DNA of 64,000 bases from CAXXXW01 sp963665555. Its GTDB lineage: Bacteria; Pseudomonadota; Alphaproteobacteria; Thalassobaculales; Thalassobaculaceae. A program made the translations under genes and the position numbers. The stretch lies in assembly GCA_963665555.2 (NCBI GenBank), contig OY762308.1, positions 1,116,001 to 1,180,000 of the forward strand, written 5' to 3'. The notes beneath the pieces were generated by a model. The model was not told the origin of the DNA. It did no database searches and saw nothing but the letters and a program-made list of their open reading frames with translations. Within the stretch, counting starts at the first letter, position 1. Each line of letters starts with the position of its first letter. This document shows, piece by piece, positions 29,249-37,131 of this stretch.

Positions 29249-30123
29249 CCCGCCCGACGCGGCTCGGCGCGTTCTTCCCCACCCGCGACGCGCCCGCGGA
29301 CCGCGCCTGGATACGCGACTGGGCGCAGGCCGCCGAGGGGATCGGCCTGGACTTCGTGGAGGTCTCGGACCATGTGCTCGGCGCCGACCGGGCGGCGCGG
29401 CCGGATTTCGAGGGTCTCTACGACGTGGACGACGCCTTCCACGAGACCTTCTGCACGCTCGCCTTCATGGCGGCGGCGACGGAGCGGGTCGGGCTGGCGA
29501 GCGGCGTGCTGATCCTCCCGCAGCGCCAGACCGCGCTGGTCGCCAAGCAGGCGGCGCAGGTGGACGTGCTCTCCGGCGGCCGGTTGCGGCTCGGCGTCGG
29601 CGTGGGCTGGAACCCGGTCGAATACGAGGCGCTGGGCGAGGACTGGACGACGCGCGGCCGCCGCCAGGCCGAGCAGGTCGCGCTGATGAACCGGCTGTGG
29701 ACCGAGCGCGCCGTCGATTTCGAGGGCGAATTCGACGCGGTGCGCCACGCCGGCATCGCCCCGCTCCCGATCCAGCGGCCGATCCCGGTGTGGTTCGGCG
29801 GCGGCGCGCCGGCGACGCTGCGGCGCGCCGCGCGGCTCGGCCAGGGCTGGATTCCGCTCGGCAACCCCGGAAGCAAGATGGCGGCGACGCTCGCCGAACT
29901 GCGCGGGCATGTGGCGGCCGAGGGGCGCGACCCGGCGGCGTTCGGGATCGAGGCGTGGATACGTTACGGCGACGGGAACCCGGACGGCTGGGCCGAAACG
30001 GCGGCGCGCTGGCGCGAACTCGGCGCGACGCACCTCACCCTCTACACCTCCGGCCAGGGCGCCGGCCCCCTCGACCGCCAGATCGAGGCGATGCGCCGGT
30101 TCGCTGAGGCGGCGGGGGGATAG
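29245..30123 (+). CDS. LLM-class oxidoreductase (luciferase-like, F420- or FMN-type)
   Basis: A 292-residue TIM-barrel flavin or F420 oxidoreductase of the bacterial luciferase family. Conserved parts are LGAFFPTRDAP, the region FVEVSDHVLGAD, TERVGLASGVLILPQRQ, DVLSGGRLRLGVGVGWNPVEYEALG and PVWFGGGA. This is the TIGR03619-like subgroup commonly annotated as F420-dependent, but cofactor choice cannot be decided here and most alphaproteobacterial members have unknown substrates. It is coupled to the upstream flavoprotein by ATGA and ends before a strong convergent hairpin. Confidence 0.8.
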   Translation: MTRPTRLGAFFPTRDAPADRAWIRDWAQAAEGIGLDFVEVSDHVLGADRAARPDFEGLYDVDDAFHETFCTLAFMAAATERVGLASGVLILPQRQTALVAKQAAQVDVLSGGRLRLGVGVGWNPVEYEALGEDWTTRGRRQAEQVALMNRLWTERAVDFEGEFDAVRHAGIAPLPIQRPIPVWFGGGAPATLRRAARLGQGWIPLGNPGSKMAATLAELRGHVAAEGRDPAAFGIEAWIRYGDGNPDGWAETAARWRELGATHLTLYTSGQGAGPLDRQIEAMRRFAEAAGG

Positions 30124-30153
30124 GAAGCCGGGGCGCACCGCCGAAACAAGGAA

Positions 30154-30183
30154 CGCGCCGGCCCCGTTGGCGGGGCCGGCGCG
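30154..30183. terminator. hairpin between convergent genes
   Basis: A perfect 13-bp GC stem (30154-30166 with 30171-30183) and a TTGG loop lie between the LLM gene end and the end of the TRAP binding-protein gene. There is no T-run on either side, so any termination would rest on the stem alone; it is placed to serve both strands. Confidence 0.6.
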
Positions 30184-30210
30184 CTCGTCACGCGCGGGTC
30201 GCGCCGCCGC

Positions 30211-31245
30211 CTAGCGGTAGCGGTGCGCCTGCGACCAGAGGCCGCGATACTCCTGCTGCGCGGCCCACACCTTGGTGAACCACTCGTTCTCGGTGCCCTG
30301 CTCGGCGACCCACTCCTCGGTCGCCGCCTGGGCCGCGTCCTTGAACTCCTGCGGCAGGTCGATGATCTCGTTCTTCGTGCTGTTGACGTAGGTCATCCAG
30401 TTCGGCGCGTCGGAATGGCCGAGATGGAGGTACAGGTCCCAGGTGATGAGCTGGCCGGCGGCCTTCATCTGGGTCTGCTGCAGTTCGCTCATGGAGTTCC
30501 AGGTCTCCATGTTGAACTCGCACTCGTGCATGGCGATCGGCTGGTGGACGCCCGGCACGATGATGTACTTGGCGACCTTGGCGAAGCCGGCGGCGACGTT
30601 GTGCGTCGGCGTGCCCCACTCGATCCCGTCCACCACCTTGCGCTCGAGCGCCGGATAGACCTCGGAGCCGGCCAGGATGACGGTCGAGGCGCCGAGCTTC
30701 TGGGCGATCTCGGCCCAGGCGCCGGCCGTGCGGACCTTCATGCCCTTGTAGTCGTCGAGGCCGCGGACGGCCTTGTGGCTGTGCAGGAACAGCTCGCGCG
30801 GGGCGGAGCCGCAGGGAACGGCGGCGACATTGAACTTGTCCATCCGCCATTCCATCATCATCTCGGCGCCGCCGCCCTTGAAGACCCAGTGCATCATCTT
30901 GTCCCAGCCCATCGTGCCGGCGAAGCCGCCGAACAGGATGGAGGTCTTGTCGATGCCCCAGTCGTAGCCGGGCCAGTTGTGGCTGGTGTGGGCGACGCCC
31001 TTGGCGACCGTGTCCGTCACCTTCAGCGCCTTGCCCAGCGTGCCGCCGGGATAGACCTCGATCTCGACCGTGTCGTTGGTGGTCATCTCCATGTTGGCGG
31101 CCGCGCCGCGCGCGGCGTATTCGAGCATGACGCCGCCGCCCCACGGCGTCGCCATGTCGAGCCTCATCGTGTCGGCCCCCGCGGCGCCCGCCGCGCCGAG
31201 ACCGACCAGCCCGGCGAGGCCGGCGGTAAGCAGTCTGGACTTCAT
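30211..31245 (-). CDS. TRAP transporter substrate-binding protein (DctP family)
   Basis: A 344-residue periplasmic solute receptor. The signal peptide (residues 1-24) ends AAGAAGADTM. The mature protein has the DctP features WPGYDWGIDKTSILFGGF, the conserved arginine-containing segment MKVRTAGAWAEIAQKLGA and VDGIEWGTPTHN, of the TtuB/mannitol-chloroaromatic-like subgroup. The expected ligand is an organic acid, in line with the nearby tricarballylate-dehydrogenase-like gene, but this is inference. The DctQ and DctM membrane subunits are missing from the window, so it is an orphan receptor. The ATG at 31243-31245 follows a purine-rich GGGAGGGTAGG ribosome binding site. Confidence 0.9.
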   Translation of the reverse strand: MKSRLLTAGLAGLVGLGAAGAAGADTMRLDMATPWGGGVMLEYAARGAAANMEMTTNDTVEIEVYPGGTLGKALKVTDTVAKGVAHTSHNWPGYDWGIDKTSILFGGFAGTMGWDKMMHWVFKGGGAEMMMEWRMDKFNVAAVPCGSAPRELFLHSHKAVRGLDDYKGMKVRTAGAWAEIAQKLGASTVILAGSEVYPALERKVVDGIEWGTPTHNVAAGFAKVAKYIIVPGVHQPIAMHECEFNMETWNSMSELQQTQMKAAGQLITWDLYLHLGHSDAPNWMTYVNSTKNEIIDLPQEFKDAAQAATEEWVAEQGTENEWFTKVWAAQQEYRGLWSQAHRYR

Positions 31246-31371
31246 CCTACCCTCCCTTTTTCGCCCGCGGACCGGCGCCGGCGGCGGCCGCCGCCACGCG
31301 GGTCCCGGGCCGAAGACCGTATCATTTCGGCGCTTGCCCGCGCGAGTCAACGCAATCCTCCCGCCCCGGCC

Positions 31372-32130
31372 TCAGAGCGCCACATAGCCGCCGTCCACCG
31401 GAAGCTCGACGCCGGTGATGTAGGACGCCTCCTCCGAGGCGAGGAACGCGACCGCCATCGCCACCTCCTCGACCCGGCCGGCGCGGCCCATCGGCACGTG
31501 GCGGTCGAGGATTTTCGCGCGCTGCACCGGATCGGCCGTCACGCCGGAAGTGCGCATCGGCGGCATGATGCCGGGATGGATCGAGTTGACGCGGATCCCG
31601 TCCTTGGCGAAGCGGACGGCCGACTGCTTGGTCATGGTGCGCAGCGCCCCCTTCGAGGCGTTGTAGCCCGGATGGATGTAGCCCTGCCCCACGATGCCGG
31701 AAATCGACGAGATGTTGACGATGGCGCCGCCGCCGGCCGCGACGATCGCCGGCGCGCAATGCTTGGTGCCGAGGAAGGGGCCGGTGGCGTTGATCCGCAT
31801 CAGGTCCTCCCAGGCCTGCGTGTCGCCCTGGTCCTGGTAGCCGCTGCCGCTGATCCCGGCGTTGTTCACCAGGATGTCGAGCCGGCCCCACGCGCCCGTA
31901 ACCGCGGCGACGACCGCCGCCCAGTCGGCCTCGTCCGTCACGTCCAGCTTGTGGAAGCCGGCCGTCCCGCCGTCGGCCTCGATCTCGGCGACGCGGGCGC
32001 GCGCCTCCGCCTCCAGCAGGTCGCAGATCGCGACGCGCGCGCCCTGGGCGGCCATCAGCCGGGCCGTCGCGGCCCCCATCCCCGACGCGCCCCCGGTGAC
32101 CAGCGCGACCTTTCCCTCGAACCGTTGCAT
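31372..32130 (-). CDS. short-chain dehydrogenase/reductase (classical SDR)
   Basis: A 252-residue NAD(P)-dependent oxidoreductase. The glycine motif VTGGASGMGAATA (about residues 11-23), Asp37 (IAICD-type acidic residue favouring NAD), NNAG (89-92), Asn114, the serine cluster NISSISG (139-145) and catalytic Tyr156/Lys160 (YNASK) are present. It resembles cyclopentanol and 3-alpha-hydroxysteroid dehydrogenases, but the substrate is not determined. The ATG at 32128-32130 replaces a longer annotation whose N-terminus is not SDR-like. It is divergent from the enoyl-CoA hydratase gene. Confidence 0.88.
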   Translation of the reverse strand: MQRFEGKVALVTGGASGMGAATARLMAAQGARVAICDLLEAEARARVAEIEADGGTAGFHKLDVTDEADWAAVVAAVTGAWGRLDILVNNAGISGSGYQDQGDTQAWEDLMRINATGPFLGTKHCAPAIVAAGGGAIVNISSISGIVGQGYIHPGYNASKGALRTMTKQSAVRFAKDGIRVNSIHPGIMPPMRTSGVTADPVQRAKILDRHVPMGRAGRVEEVAMAVAFLASEEASYITGVELPVDGGYVAL

Positions 32131-32351
32131 CGTTCCGTTTCCCTCCCCGATCGGGCGGCGCCGGGCGACCGTTCGCCCGGCGCGCCGCGCCAGCATAGAG
32201 CGTTTCGCCGGGGCGCGGCATCCCCCGCGGCCCCCGGCGGCGGCGCCGGGCGATCCGAAACGGGATTTCCGGCCCCTTCCCCCCTCCTTCGGTCCCGCGC
32301 GGCGGCCGGAGCGTGTATTGTCCGGCGAAACACCGACCGGGAGACCGCTCC

Positions 32352-33170
32352 ATGCCCTACCGCCACATCCTGTTCGACGTCGCCGACGGCATCGCGACGA
32401 TTACGCTCAACCGGCCCGAGGCGCGCAACGCGCTGTCGCCGGAGATGCGCGTGGACCTGAACGACGCCATGGCCGAAATCCGCGCCCGCGCCGGCGACGA
32501 CATCCGCGCCGTTATCCTGACCGGGGCCGGAGGCGCGTTCTGCGCCGGCGGCGACGTGAAATCGATGGGGACGCGCCTGAACACGGCGACGGCCGCGCGC
32601 GAGGGGCTGCGCCGCAGCCACCCCACCATGTACGACCTGGTGAACCTGGAGCTTCCGGTCGTCGCCCTGGTGGACGGGGCGGCGGCGGGCGCGGGCGCGA
32701 ACATGGCGCTGTCGGCCGATTTCGTGCTGGCGACGCCGAGGGCGTTCCTGACGCAGGCCTTCGTGCGGATCGGCCTGGTGCCGGACTGGGGCGGCATGTT
32801 CCTGCTCCCCCGCCTGGTCGGCCTGCAGCGGGCCAAGGAGCTGGTGTTTTCCGGGCGGCGGGTCTACGCGGAGGAGGCGCGGGAGATCGGCCTGGTGCAC
32901 GAGATCGTCGGCCAGGACACGGCGATGGCGGAGGCGCGCGCCTTCGCCGGCCGCTTCGTGGACGCGCCGACCAAGACGATCGGGCTGGCCAAGAACGTGC
33001 TGAACCAGTCGCTCAGCCTCGACCACCGCACCCTGCTGGAGCTGGAGGCGATGGCGCAGGCGATCGCGCGGGACAGCGATTTCCACAAGGAGGCGGTCCG
33101 CCGCTTCGCCGCCAAGGAGCCGCCGCTCTACGACTGGGACGGCGGCGGCCTGAAAAAGGCGGCGGAGTAG
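32352..33170 (+). CDS. enoyl-CoA hydratase/isomerase family protein
   Basis: A 272-residue crotonase-fold protein. The first strand and turn ITLNRPEARNALSPEM, the oxyanion hole block VILTGAGGAFCAGGDVKSM (about residues 55-73) and VDGAAAGAGANMALSADF (about 109-126) are clear. The two catalytic glutamates of enoyl-CoA hydratase are not obvious (the second region reads FVRIGLVPDWGGMF, with Asp at the usual Glu site), so an isomerase or other crotonase activity is possible. The ATG at 32352 follows GGGAGACCG and fits the family N-terminus. Confidence 0.85.
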   Translation: MPYRHILFDVADGIATITLNRPEARNALSPEMRVDLNDAMAEIRARAGDDIRAVILTGAGGAFCAGGDVKSMGTRLNTATAAREGLRRSHPTMYDLVNLELPVVALVDGAAAGAGANMALSADFVLATPRAFLTQAFVRIGLVPDWGGMFLLPRLVGLQRAKELVFSGRRVYAEEAREIGLVHEIVGQDTAMAEARAFAGRFVDAPTKTIGLAKNVLNQSLSLDHRTLLELEAMAQAIARDSDFHKEAVRRFAAKEPPLYDWDGGGLKKAAE

Positions 33171-33186
33171 CGCCGGCGGTGGCCGC

Positions 33187-33639
33187 CTATCCCGCGCCCC
33201 CGGCCGCGCGGGCGGCCGCTTCGAGCGCTTCGAGGAAGCGGGAGCGGTCGCGCTTGTCGAAAGGCGGCGCGCGGTCGCGGATCGCGCCCATGTCCCGCAA
33301 GTCCGCCTTCAGCGCCCGCATGGCCAGCGCGGCGCCGATATTGTCGCGCGTGAACGGCCGGCCCGACGGGCCGACGACCGCCGCTCCCCTGTCGAGGCAG
33401 CGCGCCGCCAGCGGGATGTCGGCGGTGACCGCGATGTCGCCCGGCCCGATCCGTTCGGCGATCCAGTCGTCGGCCGCGTCGAACCCCTCGCCGGCGAGAA
33501 CCCGGCGGACCAGCGGACCGCCCGGCAAGCGCACGGGTCCGCTCGAAACCATGTGGACGACGAAACCGTGCCGCTCCGCGACGCGCGCGATTTCCTCCCG
33601 CACCGGGCAGGCGTCGGCGTCCACATATATTCGCGTCAT
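33187..33639 (-). CDS. YaiI/YqxD family protein (UPF0178)
   Basis: A 150-residue protein of the YaiI/YqxD (DUF188) family. MTRIYVDADACPVREEI at the N-terminus and IAERIGPGDIAVTADIPLA and GRPFTRDNIGAAL further on are diagnostic. The fold is PIN-like, with conserved acidic residues, but no biochemical role is established. It ends 16 bases from the convergent enoyl-CoA hydratase gene, and its start is three bases from a duplicated flavoprotein 3' end at 33643. Confidence 0.9.
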   Translation of the reverse strand: MTRIYVDADACPVREEIARVAERHGFVVHMVSSGPVRLPGGPLVRRVLAGEGFDAADDWIAERIGPGDIAVTADIPLAARCLDRGAAVVGPSGRPFTRDNIGAALAMRALKADLRDMGAIRDRAPPFDKRDRSRFLEALEAAARAAGGAG

Positions 33640-33642
33640 TCG

Positions 33643-33719
33643 CTCACCCCGCGAAAAACCTTTCGAGGCGGAACGGCGCGGGACCCACCGACGGGGGCGC
33701 GCCGCGCACCGCTTCGGCG
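33643..33719 (-). repeat. direct repeat copy 1: orphan 3' end of the 35.8-kb flavoprotein gene
   Basis: These 77 bases align without gaps to 35797-35873 with nine mismatches (88%). In the flavoprotein frame they encode 24 codons ending PAPFRLERFFAG plus a TGA stop, with substitutions such as Asp to Gly. The fragment starts two bases after the PIN toxin stop. It is a diverged copy, not a recent identical duplication. Confidence 0.92.
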
Positions 33720-33721
33720 TT

Positions 33722-34168
33722 TCAGGCCGGCGCCCGGATGGCCGCGAACGGGTTCCGCACCGTCACCGAGCCGTACATCCGGCCGTGCTGGAAATCCTCG
33801 GAGAGCAGTTCCGGGACGCCGTTGACCTCGGCGCAGGCCCAAAGGTGGGCGTCGAACCAGGACAGGTCGTAGGCGGCCGCGCCGCGAAGCGCCATTCGCA
33901 GCACGGCCTCGTCGGGATAGAGAATCGGGAATTGCGCGATCAATTCCTCCGCTTCGCGCCGCGCGTCGGCGGGATCGAGCAACCGCCGCCCCGGTCCGCC
34001 TCGGGTCGTGGCCGCGACGAACTCGACGATGGACTGGTGGGCGATTCGCGCGCTCCCGTCGGCGACGCCTCGGCGGAGGACGCTTTCGGCGATCGCCAGC
34101 TTGTCCGGGAACCGGCCGTCGTGACGATAGACCAGTATGTTGGTGTCAATCAGCGCTGTATCGGCCAT
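33722..34168 (-). CDS. vapC: PIN-domain toxin (VapC/MazE-paired type)
   Basis: A 148-residue PIN ribonuclease. MADTALIDTNILVYRHDG carries the first catalytic aspartate (Asp8 in LIDTN); QSIVEFVAATTRG supplies the conserved glutamate, and AYDLSWFDAHLWACAEV the later aspartates. All are intact. Such toxins usually cleave tRNA or rRNA. The ATG at 34166-34168 overlaps the AbrB-type antitoxin gene by 23 bases, typical of coupled TA operons. Its stop is followed within two bases by a copy of the neighbouring flavoprotein's 3' end. Confidence 0.88.
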   Translation of the reverse strand: MADTALIDTNILVYRHDGRFPDKLAIAESVLRRGVADGSARIAHQSIVEFVAATTRGGPGRRLLDPADARREAEELIAQFPILYPDEAVLRMALRGAAAYDLSWFDAHLWACAEVNGVPELLSEDFQHGRMYGSVTVRNPFAAIRAPA

Positions 34169-34442
34169 GCCGGTAGAGGTCCTCCCTCGTCCAGCCGCGT
34201 TCGCGCGCCGGCCGCGGCGGATGGAGCGCGTCGCGTTCGCGCTGCCGGGCCGTCGCCGCGTCGAAGAGGCGCAAGCGCGTCTCGACATCCAGCCCCATCG
34301 CCGAAGCGCGGATGTTCGGGGGGGTCACGCGAATAACCTCTCCGGCGGCCTCGAAACGGATGTCGTCGCCGGGGCGAAGCCCGTAGCGCTCCGCGAGGGC
34401 CTTGGGCAGCGTGACCTGGAGCTTGCTGGTGATCCTGCTCAT
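34146..34442 (-). CDS. AbrB/MazE/SpoVT-family antitoxin
   Basis: A 98-residue antitoxin. The N-terminal swapped-hairpin DNA-binding domain MSRITSKLQVTLPKALAERYGLRPGDDIRFEAAG is classic AbrB/SpoVT; the basic C-terminal half (about residues 50-98) would bind the PIN toxin. The promoter ends about at the ATG: a -10-like TAAAGT is six bases before it and there is no ribosome binding site, so the mRNA may be leaderless. A perfect inverted repeat in the promoter spacer is the likely autoregulatory operator. An IS256-type element is inserted 51 bases upstream. Confidence 0.88.
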   Translation of the reverse strand: MSRITSKLQVTLPKALAERYGLRPGDDIRFEAAGEVIRVTPPNIRASAMGLDVETRLRLFDAATARQRERDALHPPRPARERGWTREDLYRHGRYSAD

Positions 34443-34448
34443 GTCCTT

Positions 34449-34476
34449 ACTTTAGCAAGGATAAAATCCTTGTCAA
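34449..34476 (-). promoter_or_regulatory. promoter and operator of the AbrB/PIN operon
   Basis: On the minus strand TTGACA (34471-34476) and TAAAGT (34449-34454) are separated by 16 bases. The spacer and hexamers contain the perfect inverted repeat CAAGGAT-AAA-ATCCTTG at 34456-34472 (17 bases), well placed for repression by the AbrB-type antitoxin. The -10 lies six bases from the ATG. Confidence 0.7.
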
Positions 34477-34493
34477 GGGCCACATTCCCATCG

Positions 34494-35771
34494 ATGATGT
34501 AGCGGAGTTTGTGTCGGGTTCTGGGAGGGGGGTACTCCCTGGGTTGTCGAGACCCGGGAAAGGAGCACCCCCCATGCCGCGAACCGCGACGATCGAGAGC
34601 CTACCGGAAGCGTTCCGGACGATGAAGGCCATGCGCGCCGAAGGGGTCGAGTGGGACGAGGATTACCGGCGGGCGGGAGCCGACGCGCTGAAGCGGATAC
34701 TGGAAGGCCGGATGGCCGATCTCGTCGCCGAACATCTCGACGACATGGGCCGGCGCGGTCTCGCCGACCGGCGCAACGGGAGCTGGCCGCGCCGCCTGAT
34801 GACGGAGTTGGGCGAGATCGAACTGGCCATCCCGCGCACCCGGACCTTCAGCCCGCTCGGCGCGATCCGCGCCTACGCGCGACGGGCCCCGCGGATCGAC
34901 CGGCTGATCCTGGCCTGCTTCGTGCTCGGCCTCTCGACCCGCAAGGTGGCGGCCGCGCTGGTTCCGATCCTGGGACGGCGCGTCTCCCCTTCCTCCGTCA
35001 GCCGCGTCGCCAAGGCGCTCGACGGCCATGTCGCCGCCTTCCACCGCCGCAAGCTCGCCGACGCCTGGCGCGTCCTCGTGCTCGATGGCGTCTTCCTCGC
35101 CCGCAAGACCGGCGCCGGAGCCGTCCGGCGGCCAGTGCCGGGCGCGCTCGGCCTGCGTCCCGACGGCAAGAAGGAGATCGTCGACTACCGCCTGGCGCGC
35201 GGCGAAAGCTTCGAGGAATGGGAGGCGTTTCTCTGCGATCTCCAGCGCCGGGGCCTGAGCGGCGAACGGCTGGAGATGGTCTGCTCCGATGGCGGCAAGG
35301 GGCTGGCGCGCGCCTTGGACATGGTCTGGCCGCGCGTCCCGGTCCAGCGCTGCTGGGCCCACAAGATCCGCAATGTCCTCGACAAACTCCGCAAGGCCGA
35401 CCGGCCCGCCGCCAAGGACGGCTTGCGCCGGATCATGCGCGCCGACACGCTCCCCCAGGCCCGCGCCGCCGCGAGGCGCTTCGCCGACGACTGGCGGGAC
35501 GCCTGTCCCGCCGCCGTCGCCTGCCTGCGCGACGACCTCGACGATCTGCTCGCCTGCTTCCGCTACAAAACTCCCGCCGAGCGCCGCGCCGTGCGAACCA
35601 CCAACGCCATCGAGCGCCGCTTCCGGGAAGTCCGCCGCCGAACCCGCCCCATGGGCGTCCTCAACGATCGCGCCTCGACCGAGCGCATCCTCTTCGCCGT
35701 CTTCGCGCACGAAAACCAAAACCAGGGAGTCCCAACCCTCCTCCCACTGACACAAAACTCTTGACGCTACC
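34494..35771 (+). mobile_element. IS256-family insertion sequence
   Basis: A 1.28-kb element with one transposase gene. The bases TTCCCATCG occur at both edges (34485-34493 and 35772-35780), a perfect 9-bp target-site duplication of the size IS256 elements make. The ends are imperfect inverted repeats: GAGTTTGTGTC at 34505-34515 on the left matches GAGTTTTGTGTC read inward from 35760 on the right, and both sides also have GTAGCG near the tip and a GGGAGG...ACTCCCTGG block inside. The outermost 11 bases differ, so the exact tips are uncertain. It lies between the TA promoter and the flavoprotein 3' end. Confidence 0.82.
34574..35764 (+). CDS. IS256-family (mutator-type) transposase
   Basis: A 396-residue DDE transposase that appears intact. 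The catalytic triad is in WRVLVLDGVFLA, EMVCSDGGKGL and NAIERRFREVRRRTRPMG; the family C-x2-H motif is QRCWAHKIRNVLDKL. ATG 34574 follows AAAGGAG; a GTG 21 codons upstream in the inverted repeat is less likely. It appears full-length and without stop or frameshift, so the element may still be active. The codon usage is similar to host genes. Confidence 0.93.
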   Translation: MPRTATIESLPEAFRTMKAMRAEGVEWDEDYRRAGADALKRILEGRMADLVAEHLDDMGRRGLADRRNGSWPRRLMTELGEIELAIPRTRTFSPLGAIRAYARRAPRIDRLILACFVLGLSTRKVAAALVPILGRRVSPSSVSRVAKALDGHVAAFHRRKLADAWRVLVLDGVFLARKTGAGAVRRPVPGALGLRPDGKKEIVDYRLARGESFEEWEAFLCDLQRRGLSGERLEMVCSDGGKGLARALDMVWPRVPVQRCWAHKIRNVLDKLRKADRPAAKDGLRRIMRADTLPQARAAARRFADDWRDACPAAVACLRDDLDDLLACFRYKTPAERRAVRTTNAIERRFREVRRRTRPMGVLNDRASTERILFAVFAHENQNQGVPTLLPLTQNS

Positions 35772-35796
35772 TTCCCATCGGCGCGCCGGCTCGGCC

Positions 35797-35873
35797 CTCA
35801 CCCCGCGAAAAACCTTTCGAGGCGGAACGGGGCGGGGTCGACCGACGGGGGCGCGCCGGCCAGCATTTCGGCG
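35797..35873 (-). repeat. direct repeat copy 2: native flavoprotein 3' end
   Basis: The last 24 codons and stop of the flavoprotein gene, 88% identical to the orphan copy at 33643-33719. Together they bracket the AbrB/PIN operon and the IS. Confidence 0.92.
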
Positions 35874-37090
35874 GCGAGCTTGCCGGCGGCGGGGCCGATG
35901 CCGAAGCCGTGGCCGCTGAACCCGGTGGCGAGGAAAAGGCCGGGCGGCGTCCCCGCCGGCCCGATGACGGGAACCGCGTCCGGCGTCACGTCGATCAGGC
36001 CGGCCCAGCTTTCGACGACGGGCGCGTCGCGCAACTCCGGAAACAGGCGGCGCAGGTTGGCCGACGCCTCCCGCAGGATCGGCCCGCTCGGCGCCGGGTC
36101 CTCGACCCGCCGCGCCTCGAACGGGCCGGGGGCGTCGAGGCTCCAGCGCCGGGGCGTCGTCGCTTCGATCGCGAACCGGGAGTCGAGGCGGAGGCGCAGG
36201 CGGCTCCGCTCCGCCCGCCAGGCCGGCAGGAAGGCGCGAAACCGGCGCAGCGTGTCCGGGACGACGGGCGCTTCCGTCGCCGCCCCGTGGGCCACGGTGT
36301 AGCCGCCGTCGCGCCGGCGCCGGAACGCCACGTCGCGGCACCACACCGCGTGTTCGGTCACCATCGGCGCCGGGCCGGTGCGGAAAACCGAGCCACGCAC
36401 CTTCAACTGCGGCAGGTCCACGCCGTGGCGGGCGCAGAACAGCGACGACCACGCCCCGGCGGCGCACAGCACGGCGCCGGTCCGGATGCGCCCGTGCTCG
36501 GTCGCGACGGCGGAGACGCGCCCGCCCTCCGTCTCCAGCCCGCGAACGGCGCAGTTCCCGAACACATGCGCGCCCAGCCGCCGGGCCGCGCGGGCGAGCG
36601 CCGGCGCGGCGAGCGACGGCTCCGCCCGCCCGTCGCCGGGCGTCGTCATCCCCGCGATCCAGCGCCCGCGCGCGTTCGGCAGCCGCTCCGCGATCTCGCG
36701 GCGCGACAGCATCTTTGTGCCGATCCGGTGCCGGCGCGCGTGCTCCAGCCACGCCTCGTAAGCGGCGGCCTGTTCCCCGGTGTCGGCGAGGTAGAGCGTG
36801 CCCGCCTGGACGAAACCGACATCCTCGCCGATCTCGGCCGCGAGGCCGCGCCACAGCCGCAGGCTTTCGACGATCGCCGGGATTTCCGCCGGGTCGCGGC
36901 CCTGCTGGCGCACGAAGCCCCAGTTGCGCGAGGACTGCTCGCCGGCGACCCGGCCCTTCTCGCACAGCGCGACGGACAACCCGCGTTTGGCCAGGAAATA
37001 GGCGGCGGCGGTCCCGACGATCCCGGCGCCGACCACCACGGCGTCGCAGGCGGCGGGAAGGCGCGGCGCGGCTTCGCCCTCCCCCTCCAC
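35798..37090 (-). CDS. FAD-dependent oxidoreductase (DAO family: amino acid/sarcosine oxidase-like)
   Basis: A 430-residue flavoprotein of the D-amino-acid oxidase superfamily. The FAD fold AVVVGAGIVGTAAAYFLAKRGLSVALCEKG (split over residues 16-45) and GEQSSRNWGFVRQQGRD are typical of glycine oxidase, sarcosine oxidase and gamma-glutamylputrescine oxidase relatives. The C-terminus has ESWAGLIDVTPDAVPVIGP and GLFLATGFSGHGFGIGPAAGK. It starts at GTG 37088-37090, the only start codon before the FAD motif; a CCGGGA-GGC-TCCCGG hairpin (37090-37104) touches that start. Substrate unknown. Its 3' end is duplicated beyond the TA cassette. Confidence 0.85.
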   Translation of the reverse strand: MEGEGEAAPRLPAACDAVVVGAGIVGTAAAYFLAKRGLSVALCEKGRVAGEQSSRNWGFVRQQGRDPAEIPAIVESLRLWRGLAAEIGEDVGFVQAGTLYLADTGEQAAAYEAWLEHARRHRIGTKMLSRREIAERLPNARGRWIAGMTTPGDGRAEPSLAAPALARAARRLGAHVFGNCAVRGLETEGGRVSAVATEHGRIRTGAVLCAAGAWSSLFCARHGVDLPQLKVRGSVFRTGPAPMVTEHAVWCRDVAFRRRRDGGYTVAHGAATEAPVVPDTLRRFRAFLPAWRAERSRLRLRLDSRFAIEATTPRRWSLDAPGPFEARRVEDPAPSGPILREASANLRRLFPELRDAPVVESWAGLIDVTPDAVPVIGPAGTPPGLFLATGFSGHGFGIGPAAGKLAAEMLAGAPPSVDPAPFRLERFFAG

Positions 37091-37131
37091 CGGGAGGCTC
37101 CCGGCAACGGTTACCGTTGCGCGGAAGGGCT

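Noticed and set aside
37090..37120. Two stacked inverted repeats between rpmF and the flavoprotein gene as a terminator
   Set aside because: No T-run follows, and the second hairpin touches the GTG start of the next gene; role unclear.
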